Below, piece after piece: positions 54,338 to 63,207 of a DNA stretch of 64,000 bases. The notes beneath the pieces were generated by a model, which was not told where the DNA came from, searched no databases, and saw only the letters and a list, made by a program, of their open reading frames with translations. This stretch comes from an uncultured Agromyces sp. (GTDB lineage: Bacteria; Actinomycetota; Actinomycetes; Actinomycetales; Microbacteriaceae), in the NCBI GenBank assembly GCA_913053875.1, contig CAJXGN010000001.1:1-64000 (forward strand), given 5' to 3'. Each line of letters starts with the position of its first letter. Position 1 is the first letter of the stretch. The position numbers and the translations under genes were made by a program.

Positions 54338-54964
54338 TCAGCGGGTGAGGGAGTCGAAACGGTAGCGGAGGCCGGAGGCGGCCGCGCGCCAGCCCGTGGC
54401 GGGGTCGGAGGCGGCGAGGCGCCAGTCCGGGCCGATCGCGGGGGCGCGGGTGTCGCCGTCGATGGCGGCGTCGATGCGCGTCACCTCGAGGCGGTCGGCG
54501 AGGTCGATCGTCTGGCGGTAGAGCTCGGCGCCGCCGATGATCCAGATACGGTCCGGCCGTGCGGGCGCGGTCGGCACCGACTCGGGCAGCGCTGCAGCGG
54601 CGGGAGACGCGGGCGCGGCCGGCGGTGCGGGCGCGGCGGGCGGTGCGGGCGCGGCGGCGAGGGTGAGGGCGGCGGGCACGGATGCCGCGTGCTCGGCGCC
54701 GTCGAAGGCGGCCGCCGGGTCGCGCGAGACGACGATGTTGCGCCGACCGGGGAGGGGGCGGAACCGCGGCGGCAGCGACTCCCACGTGCGGCGGCCCATG
54801 ATGACCGGGGCGCCGCGGGTCACGTCGCGGAAGTGCGCGAGGTCCTCGGGGAGGTGCCACGGCATGACGCCGTCGCGACCGATGACGCCGCCACGGGCCT
54901 CGGCCCAGATCAGGCCGATCGACGGCGGGCCGACGGAGGGCGCCGGCTCGGGGGCATCCGTCAT
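54338..54964 (-). CDS. folA: Dihydrofolate reductase with Ala/Pro-rich insertion
   Basis: 208 residues, longer than the usual ~160. Core motifs [26 protein letters not shown], here split as [15 protein letters not shown] and [20 protein letters not shown], and [10 protein letters not shown] are intact, so it should reduce dihydrofolate produced by ThyA. Residues about 103-137 are a low-complexity Ala/Pro insert coming from an 18-bp tandem repeat, between the dinucleotide-binding region and IIGGAE. ATG overlaps the thyA stop as ATGA. Confidence 0.93.
   Translation of the reverse strand: MTDAPEPAPSVGPPSIGLIWAEARGGVIGRDGVMPWHLPEDLAHFRDVTRGAPVIMGRRTWESLPPRFRPLPGRRNIVVSRDPAAAFDGAEHAASVPAALTLAAAPAPPAAPAPPAAPASPAAAALPESVPTAPARPDRIWIIGGAELYRQTIDLADRLEVTRIDAAIDGDTRAPAIGPDWRLAASDPATGWRAAASGLRYRFDSLTR
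54611..54664 (-). repeat. 18-bp tandem repeat in folA (three units)
   Basis: Units GGGCGCGGCSGGCGGTGC (S = C or G), the third partly diverged, encode Ala-Pro-Pro-Ala-Ala-Pro hexapeptides in the DHFR insertion. Same unit length as the recX repeat; in frame. Confidence 0.8.
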
Positions 54965-55770
54965 ACCGCGACGGCGGCGCGGATCGCGGGGTGGTGCACG
55001 TAGTCGACCACCTCGAGGTCGTCGAACTCGTAGTCGGAGATCGTCGGACGGTCGGCGGTGATGCGCAGCGTCGGGTAGGGGTACGGATCGCGCGTGAGCT
55101 GCTCGGTCACCTGGTCGACGTGGTTGTCGTAGATGTGGCAGTCGCCGCCGGTCCAGACGAAGTCGCCGACGCCGAGGCCGGTCTGCGCGGCGACGAGGTG
55201 GGTGAGCAGCGCGTAGGAGGCGATGTTGAACGGCACGCCGAGGAAGAGGTCGGCGCTGCGCTGGTAGAGCTGGCACGACAGCTTGCCGTCGGCCACGTAG
55301 AACTGGAACAGCGCGTGGCACGGCGCGAGCGCCATGTCGGGGATGTCGGCCGGGTTCCACGCCGACACGACCAGTCGGCGCGAGTCGGGCGAGACGCGGA
55401 TCTGCTCGATCACCTGCGCGAGCTGGTCGATGTGCGCGCCCGACGGCGTCGGCCACGATCGCCACTGCACGCCGTAGACGGGGCCGAGGTCGCCCGAGGC
55501 ATCCGCCCATTCGTCCCAGATCGAGACGCCGTGCTCCTGCAGCCAGCGCACGTTCGAGTCGCCGCGCAGGAACCACAGCAGCTCGTACGCCACCGACTTG
55601 AAGTGCACGCGCTTGGTCGTGATGAGCGGGAAGCCCTCGGCGAGGTCGAAGCGCAGCTGGCGGCCGAACACGCTGCGGGTGCCCGTGCCGGTGCGGTCGG
55701 ACTTCGGCGTGCCGCCGGCGAGCACCTCGCGCAGCAGGTCTTCGTACGGGGTTGGGATGACTGCGGCCAC
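54961..55770 (-). CDS. thyA: Thymidylate synthase
   Basis: 269 residues. Methylates dUMP with methylene-THF. Catalytic Cys in [13 protein letters not shown], phosphate-binding Arg in [10 protein letters not shown] and [17 protein letters not shown] are all conserved. GTG at 55770 has TAGCAT (55777-55782) six bases upstream and no ribosome site (leaderless candidate). Coupled to folA, which regenerates THF. Confidence 0.97.
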   Translation of the reverse strand: MAAVIPTPYEDLLREVLAGGTPKSDRTGTGTRSVFGRQLRFDLAEGFPLITTKRVHFKSVAYELLWFLRGDSNVRWLQEHGVSIWDEWADASGDLGPVYGVQWRSWPTPSGAHIDQLAQVIEQIRVSPDSRRLVVSAWNPADIPDMALAPCHALFQFYVADGKLSCQLYQRSADLFLGVPFNIASYALLTHLVAAQTGLGVGDFVWTGGDCHIYDNHVDQVTEQLTRDPYPYPTLRITADRPTISDYEFDDLEVVDYVHHPAIRAAVAV

Positions 55771-55878
55771 GCCCCGATGCTAACCCCGGCGGGTGCCCGC
55801 GACGAGGGGGCGGATGCGGCGCGTCATCGTCCGTCACACTCGGGCGCCGCTCAGGTGCACAGGCGTACATTCGGGTGC

Positions 55879-56325
55879 ATGGATCTCCTGCTCGCACTCG
55901 GCGTCGCCGCGGCCCTGCTGGCCGGCACGACGGTGCTCGGGGTCCTGATGAAGCGGCGCGAGGGCCGTGCCGCGGCGGCGAAGGGCGAGCGAGCGGATGC
56001 CGCCGAGCTCGACCTCGACACGCTTCCCGCGCGTGCCACCCTGCTGCAGTTCTCCTCCGAGTTCTGCTCCCGCTGCCCCGGCACCGCACGTGCGCTCGGC
56101 GAGATCGCCGCGACCGACGCCGACCTCGCGCACGTCGAGCTCGACGTCGCCACCCACCACGACCTCGCCGCGCGGTTCCGCGTGACCCAGACCCCCACCG
56201 TCGTCGTGCTCGACGCCGACGGCAACGCGGTGCAGCGCTTCGCCGGCGCGCCGATGCGCGCCGACGTGACCGCCGCACTCCCCCCATCGCTCGAACGCCC
56301 GAGGACCCCCTGTGTCACGACCTGA
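55879..56325 (+). CDS. Membrane-anchored thioredoxin-like protein
   Basis: 148 residues. One N-terminal membrane segment (about 3-24), a short charged linker and a thioredoxin fold with the active site FCSRCPG and cis-Pro in RVTQTPTVVVLD. The C-S-R-C motif differs from the usual CGPC, so it may serve a special redox partner. Likely membrane-tethered; which side the domain faces is not certain. TACATT at 55866-55871 lies seven bases before the ATG. Overlaps the DUF4395 gene by 14 bp. Confidence 0.85.
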   Translation: MDLLLALGVAAALLAGTTVLGVLMKRREGRAAAAKGERADAAELDLDTLPARATLLQFSSEFCSRCPGTARALGEIAATDADLAHVELDVATHHDLAARFRVTQTPTVVVLDADGNAVQRFAGAPMRADVTAALPPSLERPRTPCVTT

Positions 56326-56764
56326 CCCGATCGACCCGCGCGGCCCGCGCTTCGGCGCCGCCATCACCTCCGTGCTGCTGCTCACCGTGGTCGTGCTCGA
56401 CCTCGCCGGCGCCTCGCTCGCCGCGCTGCTGCTGCTCGCCGCGCTCGTCGCGCTGTTCGCGTGGGGCGCGTTCGCGGGCATCCGCCGCCACCCCTGGGGT
56501 GCGCTCTTCAAGCGACTCGTGCGCCCCCGCCTCGCGCCGCCCGCGGAGACGGAGGACCCGCGCCCGCCGACCTTCGCGCAGGGCGTCGGCTTCGCCGTGA
56601 CCGGCGCAGGCCTCGTGCTCGCGCTCCTCGGCGTCGACGGCGCGGTCTGGATCTCGGCGGCGATCGCGTTCGTCGCGGCGTTCCTCAACGCGGCGTTCGA
56701 CCTCTGCCTCGGCTGCCGCATGTACGCGCTGCTCGTGCGCGCACGGGTCATCCGCGCATCCTGA
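56312..56764 (+). CDS. DUF4395 membrane protein
   Basis: 150 residues with about four membrane segments (two at 18-55, two at 95-130). The pattern DPRGPRFGAAITSVLL and the C-terminal FDLCLGCRMYALL with its CxxC pair identify DUF4395, a family often encoded beside thioredoxin-like proteins. The Cys pair may exchange electrons with the preceding thioredoxin; this is inferred from pairing and overlap. GTG start at 56312. Confidence 0.85.
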   Translation: MSRPDPIDPRGPRFGAAITSVLLLTVVVLDLAGASLAALLLLAALVALFAWGAFAGIRRHPWGALFKRLVRPRLAPPAETEDPRPPTFAQGVGFAVTGAGLVLALLGVDGAVWISAAIAFVAAFLNAAFDLCLGCRMYALLVRARVIRAS

Positions 56765-56829
56765 CGCCACCCCTCCCCGTGCGGCACGGCCGCGGCTAGG
56801 CTGGCTTCCACCGCGACGAGGAGGAAGCA

Positions 56830-57255
56830 ATGGCAGTGACGAGCGAGGCCACCACCGTCTGGAAGGGCAGCCTGATCGAGGGATCGGGTGACGTGCACCT
56901 GGACTCCTCCGACTCGGGCACGTTCCCCGTGAACTGGGCGGCCCGCTCGGAGGGCGTGCGCGACACCACGAACCCCGAGGAACTGCTCGCCGCGGCGCAC
57001 TCGTCGTGCTTCTCGATGGCGCTCTCGCACGCGCTGGCGGGTGCCGGCCACCCGCCGGAGAGCATCCAGACCACCGCCGCGGTCACGTTCGAGGCCGGGC
57101 GCGGAGTGCTCGGCAGCCACCTGCTCGTGAGCGCGCGGGTACCCGACCTCAGCGAGGAGGAGTTCGAGGCGTTCGCCGAGGACGCGAAGGCGAACTGCCC
57201 GATCTCGCAGGCCCTCGGGGGCATCCCGATCACGATCGAGGCGGAGCTCGCCTGA
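56830..57255 (+). CDS. OsmC/Ohr family peroxiredoxin-like protein
   Basis: 141 residues. The two reactive cysteines of the family are in AAAHSSCFSMALS and AKANCPISQAL, and PEELLAAAHSSC is an OsmC hallmark. It reduces organic hydroperoxides in relatives. GAGGAGGAAGCA precedes the ATG and TAGGCT (56798-56803) upstream may be its -10. Start of a short unit with the downstream epimerase. Confidence 0.9.
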   Translation: MAVTSEATTVWKGSLIEGSGDVHLDSSDSGTFPVNWAARSEGVRDTTNPEELLAAAHSSCFSMALSHALAGAGHPPESIQTTAAVTFEAGRGVLGSHLLVSARVPDLSEEEFEAFAEDAKANCPISQALGGIPITIEAELA

Positions 57256-57258
57256 CCG

Positions 57259-58170
57259 GTGCGCGTGCTCATCGCCGGGGCATCCGGCTTCATCGGCTCG
57301 TCGCTCGTTCCGCTGCTGCGTGACGAGGGGCACGAGGTCGTCACGCTCGTGCGGCGGAAGCCGCGCACCGACGACGAGCTGAGCTGGTCGCCCGGCTCGG
57401 GCATCATCGACTTCACCGTCATGGACCGCGTCGACGCTGTCGTCGCGTTCTCGGGCGCGAACCTCGCGCGGCTGCCGTGGACGCCGGCGTACAAGCGCGA
57501 GATCCTGACGTCGCGGGTCGACGCGACCCGCACGCTGACCGATGCGATGCGGCAGGCGCGTACACCGCCGGCGGTGTTCCTCAACGCGTCCGCCTCGGGC
57601 TTCTACGGCGACCGACCCGCGGAGCTGCTCACCGAGGAGGCGCAGCCGGGCGACGGCTTCCTCGCCGAGGTGGTGACGCGGTGGGAGGACACGGCCAGGC
57701 TCGCCCCCGAGGCGACGCGCACGGTCATGTTCCGCAGCGGCATCGTGATGGGCGACGGGGGCGCGATGCAGCGGCTGTCGCTGCTGACGAAGCTCGGCCT
57801 CGGCGCACGGCTCGGCACGGGCGGCCAGCACTGGCCGTGGATCAGCCTGCGCGACGAGGTGCGGGCCATCCGTCACCTGCTCGTCGAGTCGGAGCTGTCG
57901 GGCCCCGTGAACCTCGCGGGGCCGACGCCCGCCACGTCCGACCGCATCTCGCATGCGCTGGCGGAGCGGATGCGGCGGCCCTACGCCTTCACGATCCCCG
58001 AGCCGGTGCTCGGGCTCGCGCTCGGCGGCGCGGCCGACGAGATGCTGCTCGCGAGCCAGAAGGTCGTGCCGGCGCGGCTGCTCGACGACGGATTCCGGTT
58101 CGAGCATGCGACCGCGGAGGACGCGATCGACGCGATGCTCAGCGGGGAGCCGACGCGCGTTCCAGCGTGA
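57259..58170 (+). CDS. TIGR01777 family NAD(P)-dependent epimerase-like protein
   Basis: 303 residues of extended SDR fold. Nucleotide-binding GASGFIGSSLVPLL at the N-terminus, NASASGFYGDR in the middle and the C-terminal DUF1731 domain (last ~50 residues, ending in FEHATAEDAIDAML) define this family; substrate unknown. GTG start 3 bp after the OsmC stop. Its last 32 bp overlap the convergent gene end at 58139. Confidence 0.88.
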   Translation: MRVLIAGASGFIGSSLVPLLRDEGHEVVTLVRRKPRTDDELSWSPGSGIIDFTVMDRVDAVVAFSGANLARLPWTPAYKREILTSRVDATRTLTDAMRQARTPPAVFLNASASGFYGDRPAELLTEEAQPGDGFLAEVVTRWEDTARLAPEATRTVMFRSGIVMGDGGAMQRLSLLTKLGLGARLGTGGQHWPWISLRDEVRAIRHLLVESELSGPVNLAGPTPATSDRISHALAERMRRPYAFTIPEPVLGLALGGAADEMLLASQKVVPARLLDDGFRFEHATAEDAIDAMLSGEPTRVPA

Positions 58171-58594
58171 TCGCCTGCCGCACGGCCGCGCGTGCGCGAC
58201 GGCGGTCGCCCGCGGCGTCGTAGGCGATGCCGAGCCGCAGCCAGGCGCGCCACGACTCCGGGTCCGCCTCGGTCTCGGCGCGGTACGCGTCGAACGCGGC
58301 GGTCGCCTCGGCGCGGTCGGGCCGCCCGCTCGGCTGGGCGGGGAACTCCGGCAGGCCGTCCTCCTCGTCGAGCCGGTCGACCAGGCGCTCGGAGCGCACC
58401 CCGAACGCGAGCTCGCGCCAGAGCGCCCAGACGGCGATGACCGGCAGCACGACGAGCGCGACGCCGATGGCGATGCCGACCGGGTCGCCCGAGCCGATGA
58501 AGAGCACGGCACGCCAGCCGACGAGCGCGATGTAGCCGACGAGCAGCACGGCCATGACGATGGCGCCGACGCGCGCCGTGTTGCGTGCGCTCAC
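58139..58594 (-). CDS. Membrane protein with C-terminal TPR-like segment
   Basis: 151 residues. Two membrane segments (about 8-30 and 38-60), a linker, and a C-terminal stretch (about 95-140: AFDAYRAETEADPESWRAW, LRLGIAYDAAGDRRRARAA) that reads as one or two tetratricopeptide repeats. Function unknown. GTG at 58594 overlaps the dapB stop as GTGA, so it is translationally coupled to dapB. Its end overlaps the opposing epimerase gene by 32 bp. Confidence 0.75.
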   Translation of the reverse strand: MSARNTARVGAIVMAVLLVGYIALVGWRAVLFIGSGDPVGIAIGVALVVLPVIAVWALWRELAFGVRSERLVDRLDEEDGLPEFPAQPSGRPDRAEATAAFDAYRAETEADPESWRAWLRLGIAYDAAGDRRRARAAVRQAITLERASAPR

Positions 58595-59340
58595 TCGGTC
58601 GGGAGCCCGAGGTCGAGCAGCGTCTCGAGGCCCACGGAGACGCCGCGCGCCCCGGGTGCCGCGCGCAGTGCGAGCAGGATGCCCGCCTCGTACGACGACG
58701 GGCTCTGCGTGGTGTGCGTGAGGGTGAGCGTCTCGCCGGTCGAGCCCATGATGACGTCCTGCCTGGCGAGCACGCCGTCCATGCGCAGGCTGTGCACGGG
58801 GACGCCGGCGACGAGCTGGCCGCGGGCGCGCTGGTCGGAGTGGGGCGCGGAGACCGGACGTCCGCCGAGGTGCGCGCCGCCGATCAGCTCGGCCGTGCGC
58901 ACGGCCGTGCCGGAGGGCGAGTCGACCTTGCCGGCGTGGTGCGCCTCGATGATCTCGATCGAGTCGAAGTAGGGCGCGGCGATGGCCGCGAAACGCGAGG
59001 CGAGCACGCTGCCGAGCGAGAAGTTCGGCATGAACAGGATGCCCGGGGCATCCTCGTCGCCACTCGCCAGCCGTCCGCGCACGTGGTCGATGCGCTCCCC
59101 CGACCAACCCGAGGTGCCGACGACGGCCGGGATGCCGAGGTCGATCGCGTGGTCGACGACCCGCTCGGTGACGCCCGGGCGCGTGACGTCGAACACGATG
59201 TCGGCGCCGGCGATCTCGTCGAGGCTCGACGACGAGTCGAGTTCCGCATGGACCTCGAGGTCCTCCGCCTGTTCGATCAGCCCGAGGGCCAGCCGACCCA
59301 TCCTGCCCGTCGCGCCTACGACCGCCACCCGACTCGTCAC
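58591..59340 (-). CDS. dapB: 4-hydroxy-tetrahydrodipicolinate reductase
   Basis: 249 residues. Dinucleotide-binding VVGATGRMGRL and the substrate motif EAHHAGKVDSPSGTA (catalytic His and Lys) are intact. Next step after DapA. GTG at 59340 has TAGGGT (59347-59352) six bases upstream, with no ribosome site: leaderless candidate. Confidence 0.96.
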   Translation of the reverse strand: MTSRVAVVGATGRMGRLALGLIEQAEDLEVHAELDSSSSLDEIAGADIVFDVTRPGVTERVVDHAIDLGIPAVVGTSGWSGERIDHVRGRLASGDEDAPGILFMPNFSLGSVLASRFAAIAAPYFDSIEIIEAHHAGKVDSPSGTAVRTAELIGGAHLGGRPVSAPHSDQRARGQLVAGVPVHSLRMDGVLARQDVIMGSTGETLTLTHTTQSPSSYEAGILLALRAAPGARGVSVGLETLLDLGLPTE

Positions 59341-59402
59341 GCACTCACCCTAGCAACCGGCTCTCCGGGGCCGGGAGCGCGGCGGTCGTAGGCTGGTGCC
59401 CG

Positions 59403-59876
59403 ATGGACCAGTACGTCGCCACGCCGCCGACCGACCCGGCCGCCGTGCGCCTGCTCGACGCCTACTTCGCCGAGCGCACCGCGAGCTTTCCGCCCGCCCA
59501 GGGCGCGTACGCGCCGACCTACCCGGCCGACGAGCCCTTCACGCCGCCCGCCGGCTTGTTCCTGGTGCTGCAGGACGACGGCGTCGACATCGGATGCGGC
59601 GGCGTACGACGCGTCGCCTCTGGCGACGACGGCCTCGTGCGGTACGAGATCAAGCACCTCTGGGTCGCGCCGTCGGCGCGGGGCGGCGGCCGCGGCCGGG
59701 CGCTGCTCGTCGAGCTCGAGCGGCGTGCCGTCGAGCTGGGCGCCGAGGAGCTCGTGCTCGACACGAACGCGAGCCTCGAGGCGGCCGGATCGCTGTACCG
59801 CTCGCTCGGCTACGCGGAGGTCGCGCCGTACAACGACAACCCGAACGCGACCCACTGGTTCGCCCGGCGGCCGTAG
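59403..59876 (+). CDS. GNAT family N-acetyltransferase
   Basis: 157 residues. Acetyl-CoA loop SARGGGRGRALLVELERRA and LVLDTNASLEAAGSLYRSLGY mark the GNAT fold; a close relative of uncharacterised actinobacterial acetyltransferases. Acceptor unknown. TAGGCT at 59389-59394 is eight bases before the ATG. Divergent from dapB and convergent with the phosphatase gene. Confidence 0.88.
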   Translation: MDQYVATPPTDPAAVRLLDAYFAERTASFPPAQGAYAPTYPADEPFTPPAGLFLVLQDDGVDIGCGGVRRVASGDDGLVRYEIKHLWVAPSARGGGRGRALLVELERRAVELGAEELVLDTNASLEAAGSLYRSLGYAEVAPYNDNPNATHWFARRP

Positions 59877-59887
59877 CGCGCCGTCGC

Positions 59888-60490
59888 TCAGATCGCCCAG
59901 GGCTCGGGCAGGCCCGTGCGCAGCTCGGGCGGCAGGTGCGCGAGGTCGTTGTGCACGAGGAGGCTCCACGGGCGGCGGGGCTTCTGCACGAGCACCGTGA
60001 GGCCGCAGTTCGCCTGGTTCAGGGTGACCCAGCGCCACTCGGGCGCCTCGAGCACCTCGCGCACGAACCAGCCGATCACGAAGTTGTGGGTGATGAGCAG
60101 GTCGTGGCGGTCGCCGCGATGGGCGCGGAGGAACTCCCCCGCGGCATCGGCCATCTGCGCCCGGCCGGCCTCGATCTCGGCCTCGGTGACCGACCCGAAG
60201 AACGGCTCGTAGAACGACGGCATCTCCTCGGCCGGGCCCGACGGCACGCAGTCGAACAGCAGCGGCGACGGCTCGGAGGTGAGCGCGGGCATACGCTCCG
60301 AGAGGATGGCGGCCGTCTCGGCCGAGCGCTCGAGCGGCGAGTGCCACGACGCGTCGAACGGGATGCCGCCGAGGCGCTCGGCGAGCAGCTGGGCCTGGCG
60401 CCGCCCCCGCGGCGACAGGGGGCCGTCGGGCAGACCGTGTTCGGCGTCGAGCTGCTCGCCGTGGCGGACGAGGTAGAGGTAGTGGGTCAC
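59888..60490 (-). CDS. Histidine phosphatase family protein
   Basis: 200 residues. The RHG motif (LVRHGEQLDAEHG) supplies the phosphorylated His; a second His is in LITHNFVIGW, and SPLERSAETA contains the conserved Arg/Glu region. Members include phosphoglycerate mutases and various phosphatases; substrate unknown. GTG at 60490 has GAGGGA upstream. Follows the M16 peptidase by 24 bp and is probably co-transcribed. Confidence 0.88.
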   Translation of the reverse strand: MTHYLYLVRHGEQLDAEHGLPDGPLSPRGRRQAQLLAERLGGIPFDASWHSPLERSAETAAILSERMPALTSEPSPLLFDCVPSGPAEEMPSFYEPFFGSVTEAEIEAGRAQMADAAGEFLRAHRGDRHDLLITHNFVIGWFVREVLEAPEWRWVTLNQANCGLTVLVQKPRRPWSLLVHNDLAHLPPELRTGLPEPWAI

Positions 60491-60514
60491 GGGGTTCCCT
60501 CGATCGGGGGGCGG

Positions 60515-61909
60515 TCAGGGGGTCTCGGATGCGGCGGGGCCGGCGCCGCCGACGGCGAGGTCGCGGAAGGTGTCGGCGTCGACGGCCCCTACGGCGGCGA
60601 TCGACCACGGCCGCTCGCGCAGGTCGGCGGCGAGGTCGCGCACGTCGTCGCGCGTCACCAGCGAGATGCGACGGAGCGCCTCGTCGAGGTCGACGAACTC
60701 GCCGTGCGTGAGCTCGGCGCGGCCGAGGCGGCTCATGCGGGTGTCGGAGTCCTCGAGTGCGAGCGCGGCTCCCCCGCCGAGCTGGCCGGACGCGCGGGCG
60801 AGGTCGGCCTCGGTGACGCCCTCGTCGGCGATGCGGCCGAGCTCGCCGACGACGAGCTCGGCGACGGTGCCGGCGTTCGACGGCTGGCAGGCCGCGAAGG
60901 CGCCGAAGACGCCGGCGTCGGAGTAGCCGGGGGCGAGCGAGTGGACCGCGTAGGCGAGCCCGCGGCGCTCGCGCACCTTCTGGAACAGTCGCGACGACAT
61001 GCCGCCGCCGTAGACCGAGTTCAGCACGTTGAGCACGGGCCGGCGCGGGTCGGTCGCGGTGAGGCCGGGCACGCCGAGCAGCAGGTTCGCCTGCTCGATC
61101 GGGCGGTCCTCGATGGAGACGTCGGCGCCGCGGGTGAGCGCAACCTCCTCGGCGAGGCGGCGAGGGGCGGGCGGATGCGGCGAGCCGAGGTCCCACCCGC
61201 CGGCCGCGAGTCCTGCGCTGACGCGGGCCACGAGCTCGTCGTGGTCGACCGCGCCGGCGGCGGTCACGACCAGCTCGTCGGGACGGTACCGCGCGCGGAA
61301 GTGCGTGAAGACGGCGTCGCGGCTCACGCGGCCGATCGAGTGGCGGGTGCCGCCGATGGGACGCCCGAGCGGGTGGGCGCCGAAGACCGCGTCGAAGAAG
61401 CGCTCGCTCGCGGCATCCGCCGGGTCGTCGCCCGCCATCGCGAGCTCCTCGAGGATGACCCCCCGCTCGTTCTCGAACTCGTCGGGGTCGAGGCGCGAGG
61501 CGGTGAGCATGTCGGCGAGCACGTCGACCGCCATGGGCAGGTCCCTGTCCTGCACACGCGCGTAGTAGCAGGTGTACTCCTTGGCCGTCATCGCGTTGTG
61601 CTCGCCGCCGACGGCGTCGAAGGCGGTGGCGATGTCGAGCGCGGTGCGCGTCACGGTGCCCTTGAACAGCAGGTGCTCGAGGAAGTGAGTGGACCCGTAC
61701 GTGCCGGGCGCAGCGGAGTCGGGATCGTCTCGCTCGTCGCGCGAGCCGACGCCGACCCAGAAGCCGACCGTCGCGCTGCGGCTGCCGGGCATCGCCTCGG
61801 TCAGGACCCGCAGACCGCTCGGGAGCACGCTGCGGCGCACGCGTGCTCCGCCTGCTGCGTCGAGGGTCAGATCGGGCACGTCCAAGGGGAGTTCAACGGC
61901 GCCGTTCAT
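60515..61909 (-). CDS. M16 family zinc metallopeptidase
   Basis: 464 residues. The inverted zinc motif HFLEHLLFKG (HxxEH) and the distal Glu in NERGVILEEL make this an active M16B peptidase; the C-terminal half is the usual inactive partner domain. In actinobacteria it normally follows pnp, but an aldo/keto-reductase-like gene lies upstream here. TAGGCT at 61917-61922 is seven bases before the ATG (leaderless candidate). Substrate unknown. Confidence 0.92.
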   Translation of the reverse strand: MNGAVELPLDVPDLTLDAAGGARVRRSVLPSGLRVLTEAMPGSRSATVGFWVGVGSRDERDDPDSAAPGTYGSTHFLEHLLFKGTVTRTALDIATAFDAVGGEHNAMTAKEYTCYYARVQDRDLPMAVDVLADMLTASRLDPDEFENERGVILEELAMAGDDPADAASERFFDAVFGAHPLGRPIGGTRHSIGRVSRDAVFTHFRARYRPDELVVTAAGAVDHDELVARVSAGLAAGGWDLGSPHPPAPRRLAEEVALTRGADVSIEDRPIEQANLLLGVPGLTATDPRRPVLNVLNSVYGGGMSSRLFQKVRERRGLAYAVHSLAPGYSDAGVFGAFAACQPSNAGTVAELVVGELGRIADEGVTEADLARASGQLGGGAALALEDSDTRMSRLGRAELTHGEFVDLDEALRRISLVTRDDVRDLAADLRERPWSIAAVGAVDADTFRDLAVGGAGPAASETP

Positions 61910-61978
61910 CCCGTCCAGCCTACGTCAGGCGTGCGTCATCCGGGCCCGGACCCCACAGCCCGTATGCGGTCGGCCGGC

Positions 61979-63085
61979 TCAGGCGCTGACGCGGTCGAGC
62001 TCGAGCAGGTCGTTGCGCGTGAGCTCGAGCGAGCCCGCGGCGATCAGGTCCTCGACGTGCTCGGGTGCGGTCGCGTCGACCACGGGCGCAGCGACGACCG
62101 AACGGGCGATGAGCCAGGCCAGCGCGACCGCGGCGGGGCGCACGCCGTGCGCCTCGGCGATGCGGTCGAGCACCGCGAGCACGCGGTTGCCGCGGCGATT
62201 GAGGTAGGCCCCCGCCCGTGCGCCGCGCACGTCGCGCCGCACGTCTGCACGGCGACGCACGACCCCCGCGAGGAAGCCGCTCGCGAGCGGCGTGGTCGGC
62301 AGCATGGCGAGGCCCTGCGCCGAGGCCACGAGTTCGAGGGAGCCCTCGACGTGGCTGCGGTCGAGCAGGTTGTACTTCGCCGAGATCGTGGTGAAGCGCG
62401 GCAGGCCGTTGGCCGCGAGCACCCGCGCCTGGATGAGGCGGTCGGCCGAGAAGCCGATGCCGCCGATCGTGCGCACCTTGCCGGCGAGGATCAGCGCGTC
62501 GACCGCGCCGAGCGTCTCCTCGAGCGGCACGGTCTCGTCGTGGCCGTCGAACGAGAGCAGGTCGATGCGGTCGGTGCCGAGGCGCGCGAGGGACGCATCG
62601 ACGGCGGCCGTGAGGTTGGCGGGCGAGAGGCCCGGGTGGTCGGCGTGGCGGCCGACGGTCGCGGCGAGCACGACCTGGTCGCGGCAACCGCGGGCGCGCA
62701 TCCACGATCCGACGAGGAACTCGGCACGGCCCGACGCGTCGCCGTCGGACGTGGCGATGAGGTTGCCGCCCGAGAACAGGAAGCGGTCGAGCACCTGGCC
62801 CGAGGCGTGCGCGTCGAGGGTCCAGCCGAAGTCGGTCGTGCCGAGGCCGACCGGGTGGATCGGGTGGTCGGTGCCGGGCAGCGGCTCGCGGGCCGCCATG
62901 ACGATGGGGCCGGAGTGCAGCGTCTCGATCGTGTGCGACGCGTCGTCGTGCGCATCGGCGTTCGCCGGCGCGGCGCCCGTGGACGCGGTGTTGGCAGGCG
63001 TTGACGCGTCCGTCTCAGCGGCATCCGCGTCGTGGCTCGGGCGACCCCCCGTCGCACCGTGCTCGTCGGTCGAGACCTCGGTCAT
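61979..63085 (-). CDS. Aldo/keto reductase-like protein lacking the catalytic tetrad
   Basis: 368 residues. After a ~50-residue Ala/Asp/Thr-rich N-terminus, the AKR barrel can be aligned without gaps over its active-site strands. Where the family has Asp, Tyr, Lys and His, this protein has Ala and Asp (NLIATSDGDASGRAE), Thr (VVLAATVGRH) and Asp (IDLLSFDGHDET). The fold features AAVDASLARLGTDRIDL and LEETLGAVDALILAGKVRTIG remain. It is probably not a reductase; a binding or regulatory role is possible. ATG at 63085 follows GGAGGAGG. Divergent from the TetR gene. Confidence 0.8.
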   Translation of the reverse strand: MTEVSTDEHGATGGRPSHDADAAETDASTPANTASTGAAPANADAHDDASHTIETLHSGPIVMAAREPLPGTDHPIHPVGLGTTDFGWTLDAHASGQVLDRFLFSGGNLIATSDGDASGRAEFLVGSWMRARGCRDQVVLAATVGRHADHPGLSPANLTAAVDASLARLGTDRIDLLSFDGHDETVPLEETLGAVDALILAGKVRTIGGIGFSADRLIQARVLAANGLPRFTTISAKYNLLDRSHVEGSLELVASAQGLAMLPTTPLASGFLAGVVRRRADVRRDVRGARAGAYLNRRGNRVLAVLDRIAEAHGVRPAAVALAWLIARSVVAAPVVDATAPEHVEDLIAAGSLELTRNDLLELDRVSA

Positions 63086-63207
63086 TTCGATCCTCCTCCC
63101 CAGGATTGCTCCGACCTTACGTTGTCGATCACGGAAGAACTCGCCCGTTTCGCGCAACCGTTACGTAATCGTTTGCTGTCGTTCACAGGGCGTGGCCCCG
63201 AGGGCAC

